A DNA stretch of 64,000 nt, taken from the NCBI RefSeq assembly GCF_018390605.1, contig NZ_JAHBGD010000005.1, positions 744,001 through 808,000 on the forward strand. Direction: 5' to 3'. Both the position numbers and the translations under genes were made by a program. Positions 16,773-25,880 of this stretch are shown here, piece by piece. This stretch comes from Ancylobacter defluvii. GTDB taxonomy: Bacteria > Pseudomonadota > Alphaproteobacteria > Rhizobiales > Xanthobacteraceae. The notes under the pieces are model-generated. The model had not been told where the DNA came from. It worked only from the letters and a program-made list of their open reading frames with translations, and made no database searches. The number at the start of each line of letters is the position of its first letter. Positions within the stretch are counted from its first letter, which is position 1.

Positions 16773-16840
16773 CCTCGCGGAATACTTCGGCGGTTGGCCA
16801 GGAGCGGAACCAACCGCTCGGCACTCACGGGAGACTGGAA

Positions 16841-17845
16841 ATGCTCAAGAATATCGTGAAAGGACTATGCAGCGCTTCGGGCGTGGCACTTGTCATTGGT
16901 TTCGGTGCCGCCGTTCTGGCCGCGCCGCAGGCCGAGGCCAAGGTGCGCGTCGCCTATGGCGACATCGCCAGCGTCGAGAACCTGCATCTACTGGCGGCCT
17001 TCGAGCTCGCCAAGCAGAAGGGCGTCGACATCGAGATGACGTATCTGAAGTCCGAGGACATCGCCGCCCAGGCGGTGGTCAGCGGGCAGGCGGATATTGG
17101 CGTCGGCGGACCTTATGCGTTGATCCAGAAGGTGAAGGTGCCGGTGCGCATCTTCCTGCAGCTGTCGACGCTGCGCTTCTATCCGGCGGTGAACGCTGAA
17201 TTCTACAAGACCTGGAAGGACCTCAACGGCCAGGAAGTCGCGGTGCATTCGCGCGGCTCCGGCACCGAGGCGATTATGCGGCTGATGGAGCAGAAGCAGG
17301 GGATCAAGTTCTCCAAGATCAGCTACATTCCCGGCTCGGAAGTGCGTACCGGCGCGCTGCTGCAGGGCAATGTGAAGGCGACCATCGTCGATTCCAACGG
17401 CCGCCGGCTGCTGGAGCAGAAGGCCCCCGGCAAGTTCGTCATCCTGCCGATGGATGGCGTAAACGCCACTGACGAAGCGCTGTTCGCGCGGCAGGATTAT
17501 CTCGAGAAGAACCCGAAGGACGTCGACATCATTGTCGAGTCGATCCTCACCACCTGGCGCGAGGTCACCAAGAACCCGGCCGTGGTCGCCGAATGGCGCG
17601 CCAAGTACAAGCTGCTGCCCGACCTGCCGGCCGATCAGGTGGCGGAGATCACCCCGTACTTCACCGAACTGGCGGAAGGCAAGGCCTTCCCGCTCAATGG
17701 CGGCGGCGCCGCGGCGGCCAAGGACGACTTCGCCTTCTACACCCTCTCGGGCCAGCTGACCGGCGAGCCGGCCAGCCTGAAGGTCGATGAATTCTGGGCG
17801 CTCGAGCCGCTGAATCGCGTGCTCGGCAAAGTCGGCACCAACTGA
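16841..17845 (+). CDS. ABC transporter substrate-binding protein, NitT/TauT (NMT1-like) family
   Basis: A 334-residue periplasmic binding protein. The signal peptide covers about residues 1-33 (hydrophobic core GVALVIGFGAAVLAAP, cleavage near AEA-KV). The mature protein starts KVRVAYGDIASVENLHLLAAF and has SGQADIGVGGPYALIQ, the usual ligand-loop layout of taurine/nitrate-type binders. GGGAGA precedes ATG 16841. It heads an operon of binding protein, permease, ATPase, second permease and a FAH-family hydrolase. The ligand is not a clear sulfonate; an organic acid is suggested by the hydrolase. Confidence 0.88.
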   Translation: MLKNIVKGLCSASGVALVIGFGAAVLAAPQAEAKVRVAYGDIASVENLHLLAAFELAKQKGVDIEMTYLKSEDIAAQAVVSGQADIGVGGPYALIQKVKVPVRIFLQLSTLRFYPAVNAEFYKTWKDLNGQEVAVHSRGSGTEAIMRLMEQKQGIKFSKISYIPGSEVRTGALLQGNVKATIVDSNGRRLLEQKAPGKFVILPMDGVNATDEALFARQDYLEKNPKDVDIIVESILTTWREVTKNPAVVAEWRAKYKLLPDLPADQVAEITPYFTELAEGKAFPLNGGGAAAAKDDFAFYTLSGQLTGEPASLKVDEFWALEPLNRVLGKVGTN

Positions 17846-17855
17846 GGCGGGTGGC

Positions 17856-18686
17856 ATGTCGGCACCCGCTCACGCAAATGGCTCTCGGCGAGCCATTTCG
17901 GGCACCGGGGCTTCCTCCTTCTGGGGGAAGCTTCTGGAGCATCGCACGGCCCTCTGGCGGGCCGCCTCCATTGCTCTGTTCTTTCTGGTCTGGGAGATCG
18001 CCGGCCGCATTCCGATCAGCTTCGCCTTCCCGACCTTCCTGGAGACGCTGCGCGCCTTCCTGACCATGCTGTTCAACGGTGCTTTCGTCGCCGCTTATGC
18101 CGAGACCCTGCAGCCGCTGGTCATCGGCATCACCATCTCCGCGGTGCTCGGCGTCGGTCTGGGCATATTGATGGGCCTCTCGCGCTTTGCCGAATGGCTG
18201 GTCGCGCCGGTGTTCATCGTACTGCAGGCGGCGCCGATGGCGGCGCTCATCCCGCTGATCACCTTCGTCTACGGCATCGGCCTGATGTCCAAGACATTGG
18301 CGGTGGTGATGCTTGCCCTGCCGGTGATCGCCCTCAACGGCTACAAGGCAGTTCGAAATACCAATCCGTCATTGGTTGACATGTGCCGTTCCTTCCAGGG
18401 AAGCTGGTGGCAGAGGATTGTGAAAATCATCCTCCCCGACGCCTCCCCGATAATATTTGCCGGCTTACGACTTGGTCTCGCCGCCGGCTTCATCGGTGTC
18501 ATTCTCGCCGAACTCCTTATCACGCCTACCGGAATCGGCGATCTCATCACCTATCACCGTTCGGTGGCGGACTATCCCGAAATGTATGCCGCCGTCGTTT
18601 CCATCATCCTCGTCTCGACGCTGACGCTGTCCGCCCTGGAGGCCTTCGAGGTCCGGGTGCTGCGTCCCGAGAAGCGAAAGGGCTGA
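17856..18686 (+). CDS. ABC transporter permease, SsuC/TauC-like (first permease)
   Basis: A 276-residue inner-membrane permease with about six hydrophobic segments. After a basic N-terminus it reads TALWRAASIALFFLVWEIAGRIP, and the EAA loop is around MCRSFQGSWWQRIVKIILPDASP. It follows the binding protein by 10 bases and precedes the ATPase by 3, so co-transcription is clear. A second permease gene lies after the ATPase, which suggests a heterodimeric membrane channel, in contrast to the usual SsuC homodimer. Confidence 0.9.
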   Translation: MSAPAHANGSRRAISGTGASSFWGKLLEHRTALWRAASIALFFLVWEIAGRIPISFAFPTFLETLRAFLTMLFNGAFVAAYAETLQPLVIGITISAVLGVGLGILMGLSRFAEWLVAPVFIVLQAAPMAALIPLITFVYGIGLMSKTLAVVMLALPVIALNGYKAVRNTNPSLVDMCRSFQGSWWQRIVKIILPDASPIIFAGLRLGLAAGFIGVILAELLITPTGIGDLITYHRSVADYPEMYAAVVSIILVSTLTLSALEAFEVRVLRPEKRKG

Positions 18687-18689
18687 GCC

Positions 18690-19493
18690 ATGCGCAACAT
18701 AACAGCCGCGGCGACTACTGCCGTTGAAACACCGTCGCCGGACGCCGCCGTCGAAGTGCGCGGCATCTGCAAGATGTACGCGGACATGGAGGCGTTGCGC
18801 TCCATCGATCTCGACTTTCCGGCCGGCAAACTGACCACACTGCTCGGCCCCTCCGGTTGCGGCAAGACCACGCTGCTCAAGATCATTGCCGGTCTCATTC
18901 CCGCGACCAGCGGTGAGGTGCGGGTGAACGGCGTAGCGGTCACCGGGCCTGGCCCGGAACGTGCCTTTGTGTTCCAGGATTTCGCGCTGATGCCCTGGGC
19001 GACGGTAATGCGCAACGTCGCCTTCGGACTGGAACTGAAGGGCATGGGCAAGGCCGAGCGGCAGGCGATCGCCCGGAAATACATCGCCGAAGTGGGGCTC
19101 TCCGGCTTCGAGGAGAAGTATCCGCACGAACTCTCCGGCGGCATGCGGCAACGTGTCGGTCTCGCCCGCGCCTTCGCGGTGAACGCCGACGTGCTGCTGC
19201 TCGACGAACCGTTCTCGGCGGTGGACGAGCAGAACCGCCGCAAGTTCCAGGAAGATCTGCTGCGCCTCGTCGATCTGGAGAAGAAGACCTTCATCTTCGT
19301 CACCCATTCCATCGAGGAGGCGGTCTATTGCTCGGACCGCATCGTCATCCTGTCGCGTCGCCCCGGCCGGGTGGCGCAGATCATCGAGCCGGAGATCGAC
19401 CGCACCGCCTCCCCCGATGCCATCCGCCGCGACCAGGGCTATCTCGATACGGTCGAGGAGATCTGGCAGGGCCTCAAGCGCTACGTGGACTGA
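18690..19493 (+). CDS. ABC transporter ATP-binding protein, SsuB/TauB-like
   Basis: A 267-residue ATPase of the nitrate/sulfonate/taurine subfamily. Walker A GPSGCGKT is at residues 53-60, the Q-loop in FVFQDFALMPW, signature LSGGMRQR from 148, Walker B VLLLDEP from 168 and switch histidine in FVTHSIEEAVYCSDR. The FQ..ALMPW form is typical of this subfamily. It is the only ATPase of the operon and should power both flanking permeases as a dimer. Confidence 0.92.
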   Translation: MRNITAAATTAVETPSPDAAVEVRGICKMYADMEALRSIDLDFPAGKLTTLLGPSGCGKTTLLKIIAGLIPATSGEVRVNGVAVTGPGPERAFVFQDFALMPWATVMRNVAFGLELKGMGKAERQAIARKYIAEVGLSGFEEKYPHELSGGMRQRVGLARAFAVNADVLLLDEPFSAVDEQNRRKFQEDLLRLVDLEKKTFIFVTHSIEEAVYCSDRIVILSRRPGRVAQIIEPEIDRTASPDAIRRDQGYLDTVEEIWQGLKRYVD

Positions 19494-19563
19494 GCATGAT
19501 GGCCAAATATGGAAGCCTGCTTGCGCAGGACATCGTTCTCATAGCCAGCGAACGGAGGGTGGC

Positions 19564-20316
19564 ATGACGATTTTCGGCTATCGCGTGCCGATGATGGCCT
19601 CCCTGCTGGCGTGGTGCGTCATCTGGGAGATCGTCGGGCAGATGGGGGTATCCTTCCTCATTCCGCCGCTTTCAGACGTGCTGGTCGCGGCGTTCTCGCT
19701 GGTGCAGACCGGCACCTGGCAGGCGGCGGCGCTTACCACGCTGAACAGCTTCGTCATCGGCATGGCGCTCGCCATCGTCGTCGGGGTGATGCTCGGCTTG
19801 CTGATGGGACGTTTTCCGGTGGCGGACAATCTGTTCGGCATCTGGGTCAACATCTTCGTGTCGGCACCGCTCTCGGCTCTGGTGCCGGTGCTGATGATCC
19901 TGTTCGGCATGGGTGAGACCACGGTGGTGGTCACCGTGTTCCTGTTCGCCGTGTGGATCATCGTGCTGGACACCCGTGCCGGCATTCAGGCGGTTCCCCG
20001 CTCGCTGGAGGAGATGGGGCGCAGCTACGGGGCAGGGGGGCTTCGCCTCTATACCAAGATCATCCTTCTCGCCGCCTTGCCGGAAATCCTCGCCGGCATC
20101 CGTCTTGGCATGGTGCGCGGCGTGAAGGGCGTGGTTATCGGGCAATTGCTCGTTTCCATCATCGGCTATGGCGAATTGTTCGAGCTCTACTCGCGCAATT
20201 TCGACATGGAGAACTTCTGGGCGCTGACCATCATTCTGTTCGCCGTGGCGATGGGATTGTCGGCCCTGATTGAAAACATCGAAAAACGCGTCGAATATTA
20301 TGCAGGAGTCCGCTGA
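19564..20316 (+). CDS. ABC transporter permease, SsuC/TauC-like (second permease)
   Basis: A 250-residue permease with about six hydrophobic segments (TIFGYRVPMMASLLAWCVIW at the N-terminus). Its EAA loop is around SLEEMGRSYGAGGLRLYTKI, followed by ILLAALPEILAGIRLGMVRG. ATG 19564 follows GGAGGGTGGC, a good ribosome-binding site; 70 bases separate it from the ATPase. The sequence differs strongly from the first permease, so the pair is an old duplication or a genuine heterodimer. Its stop overlaps the start of the hydrolase gene (TGATG). Confidence 0.9.
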   Translation: MTIFGYRVPMMASLLAWCVIWEIVGQMGVSFLIPPLSDVLVAAFSLVQTGTWQAAALTTLNSFVIGMALAIVVGVMLGLLMGRFPVADNLFGIWVNIFVSAPLSALVPVLMILFGMGETTVVVTVFLFAVWIIVLDTRAGIQAVPRSLEEMGRSYGAGGLRLYTKIILLAALPEILAGIRLGMVRGVKGVVIGQLLVSIIGYGELFELYSRNFDMENFWALTIILFAVAMGLSALIENIEKRVEYYAGVR

Positions 20317-21020
20317 TGAACGCGCCGCTTGATACCACCGCCTATGTCATCTCTCCGCCGGGCATTCCCACCCTCCCGGTCGCCGGCAGCGACAAGCTGT
20401 TCCCCATCCACCGCATCTATTGTGTCGGCCGCAACTACGCCGAGCACGCGATCGAGATGGGGCACGATCCCAACAAAGAGCCGCCCTTCTTCTTCCAGAA
20501 GAACCCCGACAACGTCATCACCGGCGGCAGCTTCCCCTATCCCGACAAGTCGAAGGACGTGCATTACGAGCTCGAAATGCTGGTTGCCATCGGCAAGGGC
20601 GGGGTGAACATCCCGGTCGAGAGCGCGATGGAGCATGTGTGGGGCTATGGCGTCGGCCTCGACATGACCCGCCGCGACCTGCAGGGCGAGGCCAAGAAGC
20701 TCGGCCGCCCGTGGGAGGTCGGCAAGGCCTTCGAGGCTTCCGCGCCCTGCTCGGCGCTGGTGCCGGCCTCGCAGATCGGCCATCCCACTGACGGCAAGGT
20801 GTGGCTGAAGGTGAATGGCGAACTGCGCCAGAGCGGCGACCTGAACCAGATGATCTGGAAGGTGCCGGAGATGATCTCCTATCTTTCCGGCCTGTTCACG
20901 CTGGTGCCGGGCGACATCATCATGTCCGGCACGCCGGCGGGCGTTGGTGCCATTGTGCGCGGCGATCGCATGGAAGGTGGGGTCGACGGTGTCGGCACGC
21001 TCGACGTGACCGTGGTCTGA
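20316..21020 (+). CDS. Fumarylacetoacetate hydrolase family protein (fumarylpyruvate-hydrolase-like)
   Basis: A 234-residue single-domain FAH enzyme. IHRIYCVGRNYAEHAIEMG near residue 31 is the hallmark of the fumarylpyruvate hydrolase/acylpyruvase group, and the metal ligands are E85, E87 and D116 (HYELEMLV and GVGLDMTRRD). The late SGTPAGVGAIVRGD is also conserved. The family cleaves C-C bonds of acylpyruvates or isomerises and decarboxylates related diacids. Start overlap with the permease stop makes it part of the importer operon, so its substrate probably derives from the imported compound. No ring-cleaving dioxygenase is nearby. Confidence 0.92.
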   Translation: MNAPLDTTAYVISPPGIPTLPVAGSDKLFPIHRIYCVGRNYAEHAIEMGHDPNKEPPFFFQKNPDNVITGGSFPYPDKSKDVHYELEMLVAIGKGGVNIPVESAMEHVWGYGVGLDMTRRDLQGEAKKLGRPWEVGKAFEASAPCSALVPASQIGHPTDGKVWLKVNGELRQSGDLNQMIWKVPEMISYLSGLFTLVPGDIIMSGTPAGVGAIVRGDRMEGGVDGVGTLDVTVV

Positions 21021-21051
21021 TCCTCCACGCTCATTGAGCAACATCAAAATG

Positions 21052-21084
21052 AACCCGCCGACCGTTGTGGTCGGCGGGTTTTTT
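21052..21084 (+). terminator. Rho-independent terminator after the FAH hydrolase gene
   Basis: Perfect 12-base arms AACCCGCCGACC (21052-21063) and GGTCGGCGGGTT (21069-21080) around GTTGT, running into a T-tract that ends at 21084. A textbook terminator that closes the ABC-hydrolase operon and separates it from ssuD. Confidence 0.93.
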
Positions 21085-21325
21085 ATTGTCTGGCAAGATG
21101 TTGCACGGGATATTCGGATGATTGATGCTAAATACCATAGATTCTATAGAAAATATGTTGACCTGTTGCCGCTCCTGCGTTCTTCTGGAGTGAGAGGCGC
21201 GGCGATGGTCGCGATGGCCGAGGATGGGCGGATATGACGCGAACGTTCCGATGTTGCCCCTGAACCAGGCGTGTTGACGCTCGCTTGCGCGCATCCATCG
21301 CGGCCATTTCCATGAGACTTTGACG
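21085..21325. promoter_or_regulatory. Leader and promoter region of the sulfonate cluster
   Basis: An AT-rich patch at about 21110-21165 stands out. It contains the perfect 10-base palindrome TTCTATAGAA at 21142-21151 and TTGACC at 21159-21164 as a possible -35 box, though no good -10 box follows at 17 bases. A sulfur-starvation regulator site is plausible. The remaining 160 bases to ATG 21326 show nothing else. Confidence 0.4.
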
Positions 21326-22507
21326 ATGACACTCTCGACAATTCCCTCAGCAGCTAGCACCGGCCTTGATGTTTTGTGGTTTCTGCCGACGCATGGCGAC
21401 GGCCGGTATCTCGGGACGGCGACGGGCGGCCGGGCGGTGACGCTGGACTATCTGCGGCAGGTGGCGCAGGCGGCGGACACGCTGGGCTTCTACGGGGTGC
21501 TGATCCCGACGGGGAAGAGCTGCGAGGATTCCTGGCTGGTGGCCTCGGCGCTGGCACCGGCAACCAGGAAGCTGCGCTATCTGGTGGCGGTGCGGCCGGG
21601 TTTGGCCTCGCCCACCCTCTATGCCCGGATGACCGCGACGTTGGACCGGCTGTCGGAGGGGCGGCTGCTGATCAACATCGTCACCGGCGGCGACCCGGTG
21701 GAGAATGCCGGCGACGGCATCTTCCTCGACCACAACCAGCGCTACGAGGTGACGCGGGAGTTCCTTGACATCTATCGCCCGCTGCTGGCCGGGGAGACGG
21801 TGAGCTACGAGGGCCGGCACCTGAAGGTGGAGGGGGCCTCGGTGCTGTTCCCGCCGGTGCAGGCGGGCGGGCCGAAGCTGTATTTCGGCGGCTCGTCGGA
21901 GGCGGCGAACGCGGTGGCGGCCGAGCATGTAGACGTTTACCTGACCTGGGGCGAGCCGCCTTCGGCGGTGAAGGCGAAGATCGCCGAGGTACGGCGGCAG
22001 GCGGAGGCGCGCGGGCGCAAGGTGCGGTTCGGCATCCGGCTGCATGTGATTGTGCGCGAGACCAATGCCAAGGCGTGGGAAGCCGCCGACGAGTTGATCA
22101 GCCATGTCGACGACGCCACCATTGCGGCGGCGCAGAGCGTGTTCGCACGGCTGGATTCGGTGGGTCAGGCGCGGATGCGGGCGCTGCATGGCGGGCGGCG
22201 CGACAAGCTCGAGGTGAGCCCGAACCTGTGGGCGGGGGTGGGTCTGGTGCGCGGCGGGGCCGGGACGGCGCTGGTGGGCGACGGAGCGACGGTGGCGGCG
22301 CGGATAGAGGAATATGCCGAATTGGGCATTGAGAGCTTCATCCTGTCGGGCTACCCGCATCTGGAGGAGGCCTACCGCGTCGCCGAACTCGTCCTCCCAA
22401 GGCTCAAGCTCAGCCATGCTCCGGCCGTCGCTTCCGATCCGCAGGCCCGCTTCGGCGAAGCGGTGGCCAATGATTATCGTCCGGCACAGCAGGCAGCGCA
22501 GTCATGA
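21326..22507 (+). CDS. ssuD: FMNH2-dependent alkanesulfonate monooxygenase
   Basis: A 393-residue bacterial-luciferase-fold enzyme that uses FMNH2 and O2 to turn an alkanesulfonate into an aldehyde plus sulfite, supplying sulfur. Family marks are [16 protein letters not shown] at the start, [36 protein letters not shown], and [15 protein letters not shown]. The length matches SsuD. ATG 21326 is chosen over a TTG six bases earlier. Its stop overlaps the ATG of the FMN reductase (ATGA), the natural partner that supplies FMNH2. Confidence 0.96.
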   Translation: MTLSTIPSAASTGLDVLWFLPTHGDGRYLGTATGGRAVTLDYLRQVAQAADTLGFYGVLIPTGKSCEDSWLVASALAPATRKLRYLVAVRPGLASPTLYARMTATLDRLSEGRLLINIVTGGDPVENAGDGIFLDHNQRYEVTREFLDIYRPLLAGETVSYEGRHLKVEGASVLFPPVQAGGPKLYFGGSSEAANAVAAEHVDVYLTWGEPPSAVKAKIAEVRRQAEARGRKVRFGIRLHVIVRETNAKAWEAADELISHVDDATIAAAQSVFARLDSVGQARMRALHGGRRDKLEVSPNLWAGVGLVRGGAGTALVGDGATVAARIEEYAELGIESFILSGYPHLEEAYRVAELVLPRLKLSHAPAVASDPQARFGEAVANDYRPAQQAAQS

Positions 22508-23067
22508 GCAGGAAACTCAACGTCGTTGGTATCAGCGGCAGCCTCTCGGCGCCGTCCAGAACCCTTTCCCTGGTGCAGTTCACCACCCAGCGGCTGGCGC
22601 GTGAGCTCGATGCCCGCGCGCAGGTCGTCGACATCGCCCGCCTGCCGCAGCTCGGCGTCATGCGCTCGCGCGAGGCGGCCGGGTGCGAAGAGACGGCCGC
22701 CTTCGCCGCCGTCGAGGCGGCGGATCTGCTCGTGGTCGGCTCGCCGGTCTATAAGGGCTCCTACTCCGGCCTGTTCAAGCACTTCATCGACTTCGTCGAT
22801 TATGGCGGGCTGGTGGGCAAGCCGGTGGCGCTGCTGGCAACCGGCGGCAGCGAGCGTCACGCTCTCGTCATCGAGCATCAGCTGCGGCCGCTGTTCGCCT
22901 TCTTCCAGGCTCAGCCGCTCGGCACCGGCCTGTTCCTCACCGATCGCGAATGGTCCGGCACCACGCTCGTCGGCGAGCCGGCGGAGCGGCGCTTCGAACG
23001 GCTGGTGCACGAGGCGACGTTCGCATTGCGTCACTCGTCCCATCCCTTGGCCATCGCGGCGGAGTGA
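22504..23067 (+). CDS. ssuE: NAD(P)H-dependent FMN reductase of the sulfonate system (SsuE/MsuE)
   Basis: A 187-residue flavodoxin-fold reductase that supplies FMNH2 to the overlapping monooxygenase. The FMN phosphate loop is [12 protein letters not shown] near residues 9-20, followed by [19 protein letters not shown] and the [20 protein letters not shown] motif seen in the SsuE/MsuE branch. Translational coupling with ssuD by a four-base overlap supports joint function. MsuE is an equally valid label; I keep ssuE because of the SsuD partner. Confidence 0.93.
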   Translation: MSRKLNVVGISGSLSAPSRTLSLVQFTTQRLARELDARAQVVDIARLPQLGVMRSREAAGCEETAAFAAVEAADLLVVGSPVYKGSYSGLFKHFIDFVDYGGLVGKPVALLATGGSERHALVIEHQLRPLFAFFQAQPLGTGLFLTDREWSGTTLVGEPAERRFERLVHEATFALRHSSHPLAIAAE

Positions 23068-23220
23068 GACCATGAGCGGTGCCACCCGGTCCAGGGAACG
23101 ATGTAGCGCCACGCGCTGACAGCGCGCGGCCTTCACTTTCAACCTTCCATTCATGCGCCGCCGCAGCGAGGAGATACTTCGCGCGAGGAAAGCCGGCGCT
23201 CGACCTCAAGGATCTCGTGA

Positions 23221-24216
23221 ATGAAACGCTTTTTCCGGGCCGCGACCCTCTCCCTCGCCCTACTGGGCAGCGCCATCGGCTCGGCTTCCGCCGAAGGACT
23301 GATCCGCATCTCCGAGCAGTTTGGCACGCTCTACATTCCCTTCCACATCCTGCGCGACCAGAACCTGATCGAGAAGCACGCCAAGGAACTCGGCATCGAC
23401 GTCAAGGTCGAATGGCTGAAGCTCTCCGGCGGCAACGCGGTGAACGACGCGCTGCTCTCCGGCTCGGTCGATATCGCCTCGGCGGGGATCGGGCCGTTCT
23501 TCACCGTGTGGGACCGCACCAAGGGAGCGGTGAAGATCGTCGGCGCCTTCGGAGCGACGCCGAACTACCTGCTCACCAATAAGCCGGACATCAAGAGCCT
23601 GAAGGATTTCGGGCCGAACGACCGCATCGCCACGCCGGCCGCCGGTGTCTCGGTGCAGGCGCGCACCTTGCAGATCGCCGCTGAGAAGGAATTCGGCCCC
23701 GGCAATCAGGGCAAGCTCGATTCCCTCCAAGTGACGCTGCCGCATCCCGATGCCACCGCGGCGCTGATCTCTGGTTCCACCGAGATTACCGGACACCTCT
23801 CGAACTCGCCGTTCCAGGAGCAGGCGTTGAAGAACCCAAAGGTTCACAAGGTGTGGTCGTCCTACGACGTGCTGGGCGGCGCCTTCACCCCGACCGTCGC
23901 CTATACGACGGTGAAATGGCGCGACGCCAATCCCAAGACCTATGAGGCCTTTTTCCGCGCCTTCAAGGAGGCGACGGAAATCGCCGCGAAGGATCATCAG
24001 CTGGCGGCAGACACCTATGTGAAGATCGAGAAGTCCAAGCTCGATCCGGCTTTCGTGAAGCAGATCATCGATAATCCCGAGGTGCAGTTCACCCTGGTGC
24101 CGCTGAAGAGCGAGGTGTTCGGCGAGTTCCTCTTCCGTACCGGCGCCCTCAAGACCCAGCCGGGTGGTTGGAAGAGCTACACCTTCCCCGAGCTGCACGA
24201 CCAGGCGGGGAGCTGA
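23221..24216 (+). CDS. ABC transporter substrate-binding protein, sulfonate-type (SsuA/TauA-like)
   Basis: A 331-residue periplasmic binder with a signal peptide of about 24 residues (FFRAATLSLALLGSAIGSAS, cleavage near SA-EG). The mature part starts GLIRISEQFGTLYIPFHILRD and has ALLSGSVDIASAGIGPF, the NitT/TauT ligand-loop layout. It is 153 bases after ssuE, so it may have its own weak promoter, and is followed at once by ATPase and permease. Uptake of aliphatic sulfonates is inferred from the ssuDE neighbours. Confidence 0.88.
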   Translation: MKRFFRAATLSLALLGSAIGSASAEGLIRISEQFGTLYIPFHILRDQNLIEKHAKELGIDVKVEWLKLSGGNAVNDALLSGSVDIASAGIGPFFTVWDRTKGAVKIVGAFGATPNYLLTNKPDIKSLKDFGPNDRIATPAAGVSVQARTLQIAAEKEFGPGNQGKLDSLQVTLPHPDATAALISGSTEITGHLSNSPFQEQALKNPKVHKVWSSYDVLGGAFTPTVAYTTVKWRDANPKTYEAFFRAFKEATEIAAKDHQLAADTYVKIEKSKLDPAFVKQIIDNPEVQFTLVPLKSEVFGEFLFRTGALKTQPGGWKSYTFPELHDQAGS

Positions 24217-24219
24217 GCC

Positions 24220-25032
24220 ATGCTCGCACCGGCCATCGAGACGGCGCGAGAGACGAGATCCGCCGCGCCGGTGTTGGAGGCGCGCGGCCTGACCCTCGAC
24301 TATGCGACCGAGCGCGGTCCGGTGCGGGCCGTCGATGCCGTCGATTTCACCATTGCCGAAGGCGAGCGGCTGGTGCTGCTCGGGCCATCCGGCTGTGGTA
24401 AATCGTCCATCCTCAAGGCGGCGGCGGGTTTCCTCCCGCCGACCGCCGGCACGCTCAGCCTGCGCGGCCGGCCGATCAACGGGCCGGGACCGGATCGCAT
24501 CGTGGTGTTTCAGGAGTTCGACCAGCTGCTGCCCTGGAAGACGGTGCTGGATAATGTCGCCTTCCCGCTGGTGGTCGCCCGCCGCAAGAAGAAGGGCGAG
24601 GCCCGCGAGATTGCCGCCGACACCTTGCGGCGGGTCGGGCTGGAGCGGGTGTTGAACAGCTATCCGCACACGCTTTCGGGCGGCATGAAGCAGCGTGCCG
24701 CCATTGCGCGGGCGTTGGCGGCGAGCCCCGATGTGCTGCTGATGGACGAGCCCTTCGCGGCGCTCGACGCGCTCACCCGGCTGCAGATGCAGCGCGACCT
24801 GATCGACATCGCCCGCGAGACTGGACTGACGCTGCTCTTCGTCACCCACGACATCGACGAGGCGGTGCTGATCGGCACGCGGCTGCATCTCTTGAGCGCC
24901 CATCCCGGACGCACCATCACCACGCTGGATGCATCCGCCTTCGACATTCGCGACCTCGGCACGGCTGCCTTCGAGACAGTAAGCCGCAAGGTCCACGATA
25001 CGTTGTTCGGCAGAACGAGAGCCGCATCATGA
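24220..25032 (+). CDS. ABC transporter ATP-binding protein, sulfonate-type (SsuB-like)
   Basis: A 270-residue ATPase. Walker A GPSGCGKS is at residues 55-62, Q-loop VVFQEFDQLLPWKT, signature LSGGMKQR from 152, Walker B VLLMDEP from 172 and switch histidine in FVTHDIDEAVLIG. It starts three bases after the binding-protein stop and its end overlaps the permease start by four bases (ATGA). It is distinct from the ATPase at 18690, so the two neighbouring importers each have their own motor. Confidence 0.92.
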   Translation: MLAPAIETARETRSAAPVLEARGLTLDYATERGPVRAVDAVDFTIAEGERLVLLGPSGCGKSSILKAAAGFLPPTAGTLSLRGRPINGPGPDRIVVFQEFDQLLPWKTVLDNVAFPLVVARRKKKGEAREIAADTLRRVGLERVLNSYPHTLSGGMKQRAAIARALAASPDVLLMDEPFAALDALTRLQMQRDLIDIARETGLTLLFVTHDIDEAVLIGTRLHLLSAHPGRTITTLDASAFDIRDLGTAAFETVSRKVHDTLFGRTRAAS

Positions 25033-25874
25033 CCGACACTCCTGCATTCGACATGGCCTCCGCGGGAGAGACGGCGCGCCGGTGGCGGCGGACTGCCCTG
25101 CGGGTCACCCGCACGCTATGGTTTCGCCGGATCGTGGTGCTGGTTGTGCTGGCTGTCGCCTGGGAATTAGCGGCCCGCTGGCAGAGCAACCCGATCTTGC
25201 TGCCGAGCTTCCTCGAGGCTTTCACCGCCTTCCGCGAAGCCAGCCTGAACGAGGGGCTGCTGGCGGCGGCCGTCGCCTCGCTCTCCGTGCTGCTGAAGGG
25301 TTATGTGGCGGCGATCGTCATCGCCACCATCATCGTCTCCATTGCCGCCGCCAACAGCTTCGTGCGCGATGCCTTGCAAACGGTGGCCGCCATGCTGAAC
25401 CCGCTGCCGGCCATCGCGCTGTTGCCGCTGGCTTTGCTCTGGTTCGGCCTCGGTGAGGCGAGCCTGCTCTTCGTGCTGATCAATGCGGTGGTCTGGCCGT
25501 TCGCGCTGGCAGCGCTTCAGGGCTTCGAGGGCGTGCCGGAAACTCATCGTCTGGTCGGGCGCAATTACGGACTTACCGGCGCCGCCTATGTGCGGCAGAT
25601 CCTGATTCCCTCGGCATTGCCGGCGGTGATTTCGGGCATGCGTGTCGGCTGGGCCTTCGCCTGGCGTACGCTAATCGCCGCCGAGCTGGTGTTCGGGGTG
25701 AGCTCCAGCTCCGGCGGCCTGGGGTGGTTCATCTTCAGGGCGCGCAACGAACTCTATACCGACCGCGTATTCGCCGGCCTCGCGACCGTCATCCTCATCG
25801 GTCTTCTGGTCGAAGCGGTGGCATTCCGCGGGCTGGAGAGCGCTACCGTGCGCCGCTGGGGCATGCTGCGCTGA
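25029..25874 (+). CDS. ABC transporter permease, sulfonate-type (SsuC-like)
   Basis: A 281-residue permease with a cytoplasmic N-terminus of about 35 residues and six hydrophobic segments (IVVLVVLAVAWELAARWQ first). The EAA loop is around HRLVGRNYGLTGAAYVRQIL, followed by IPSALPAVISGMRVGWAFAWR, a hallmark of SsuC/TauC permeases. It is the last gene of the sulfonate unit and probably forms a homodimer with the ATPase at 24220. No clear terminator follows. Confidence 0.92.
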   Translation: MTDTPAFDMASAGETARRWRRTALRVTRTLWFRRIVVLVVLAVAWELAARWQSNPILLPSFLEAFTAFREASLNEGLLAAAVASLSVLLKGYVAAIVIATIIVSIAAANSFVRDALQTVAAMLNPLPAIALLPLALLWFGLGEASLLFVLINAVVWPFALAALQGFEGVPETHRLVGRNYGLTGAAYVRQILIPSALPAVISGMRVGWAFAWRTLIAAELVFGVSSSSGGLGWFIFRARNELYTDRVFAGLATVILIGLLVEAVAFRGLESATVRRWGMLR

Positions 25875-25880
25875 GCAACG

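Noticed and set aside
16694-16840. N-terminal extension of the NitT/TauT binding protein
   Set aside because: The extra residues run through the operator palindrome and lack signal-peptide character; ATG 16841 with GGGAGA gives a proper signal peptide.
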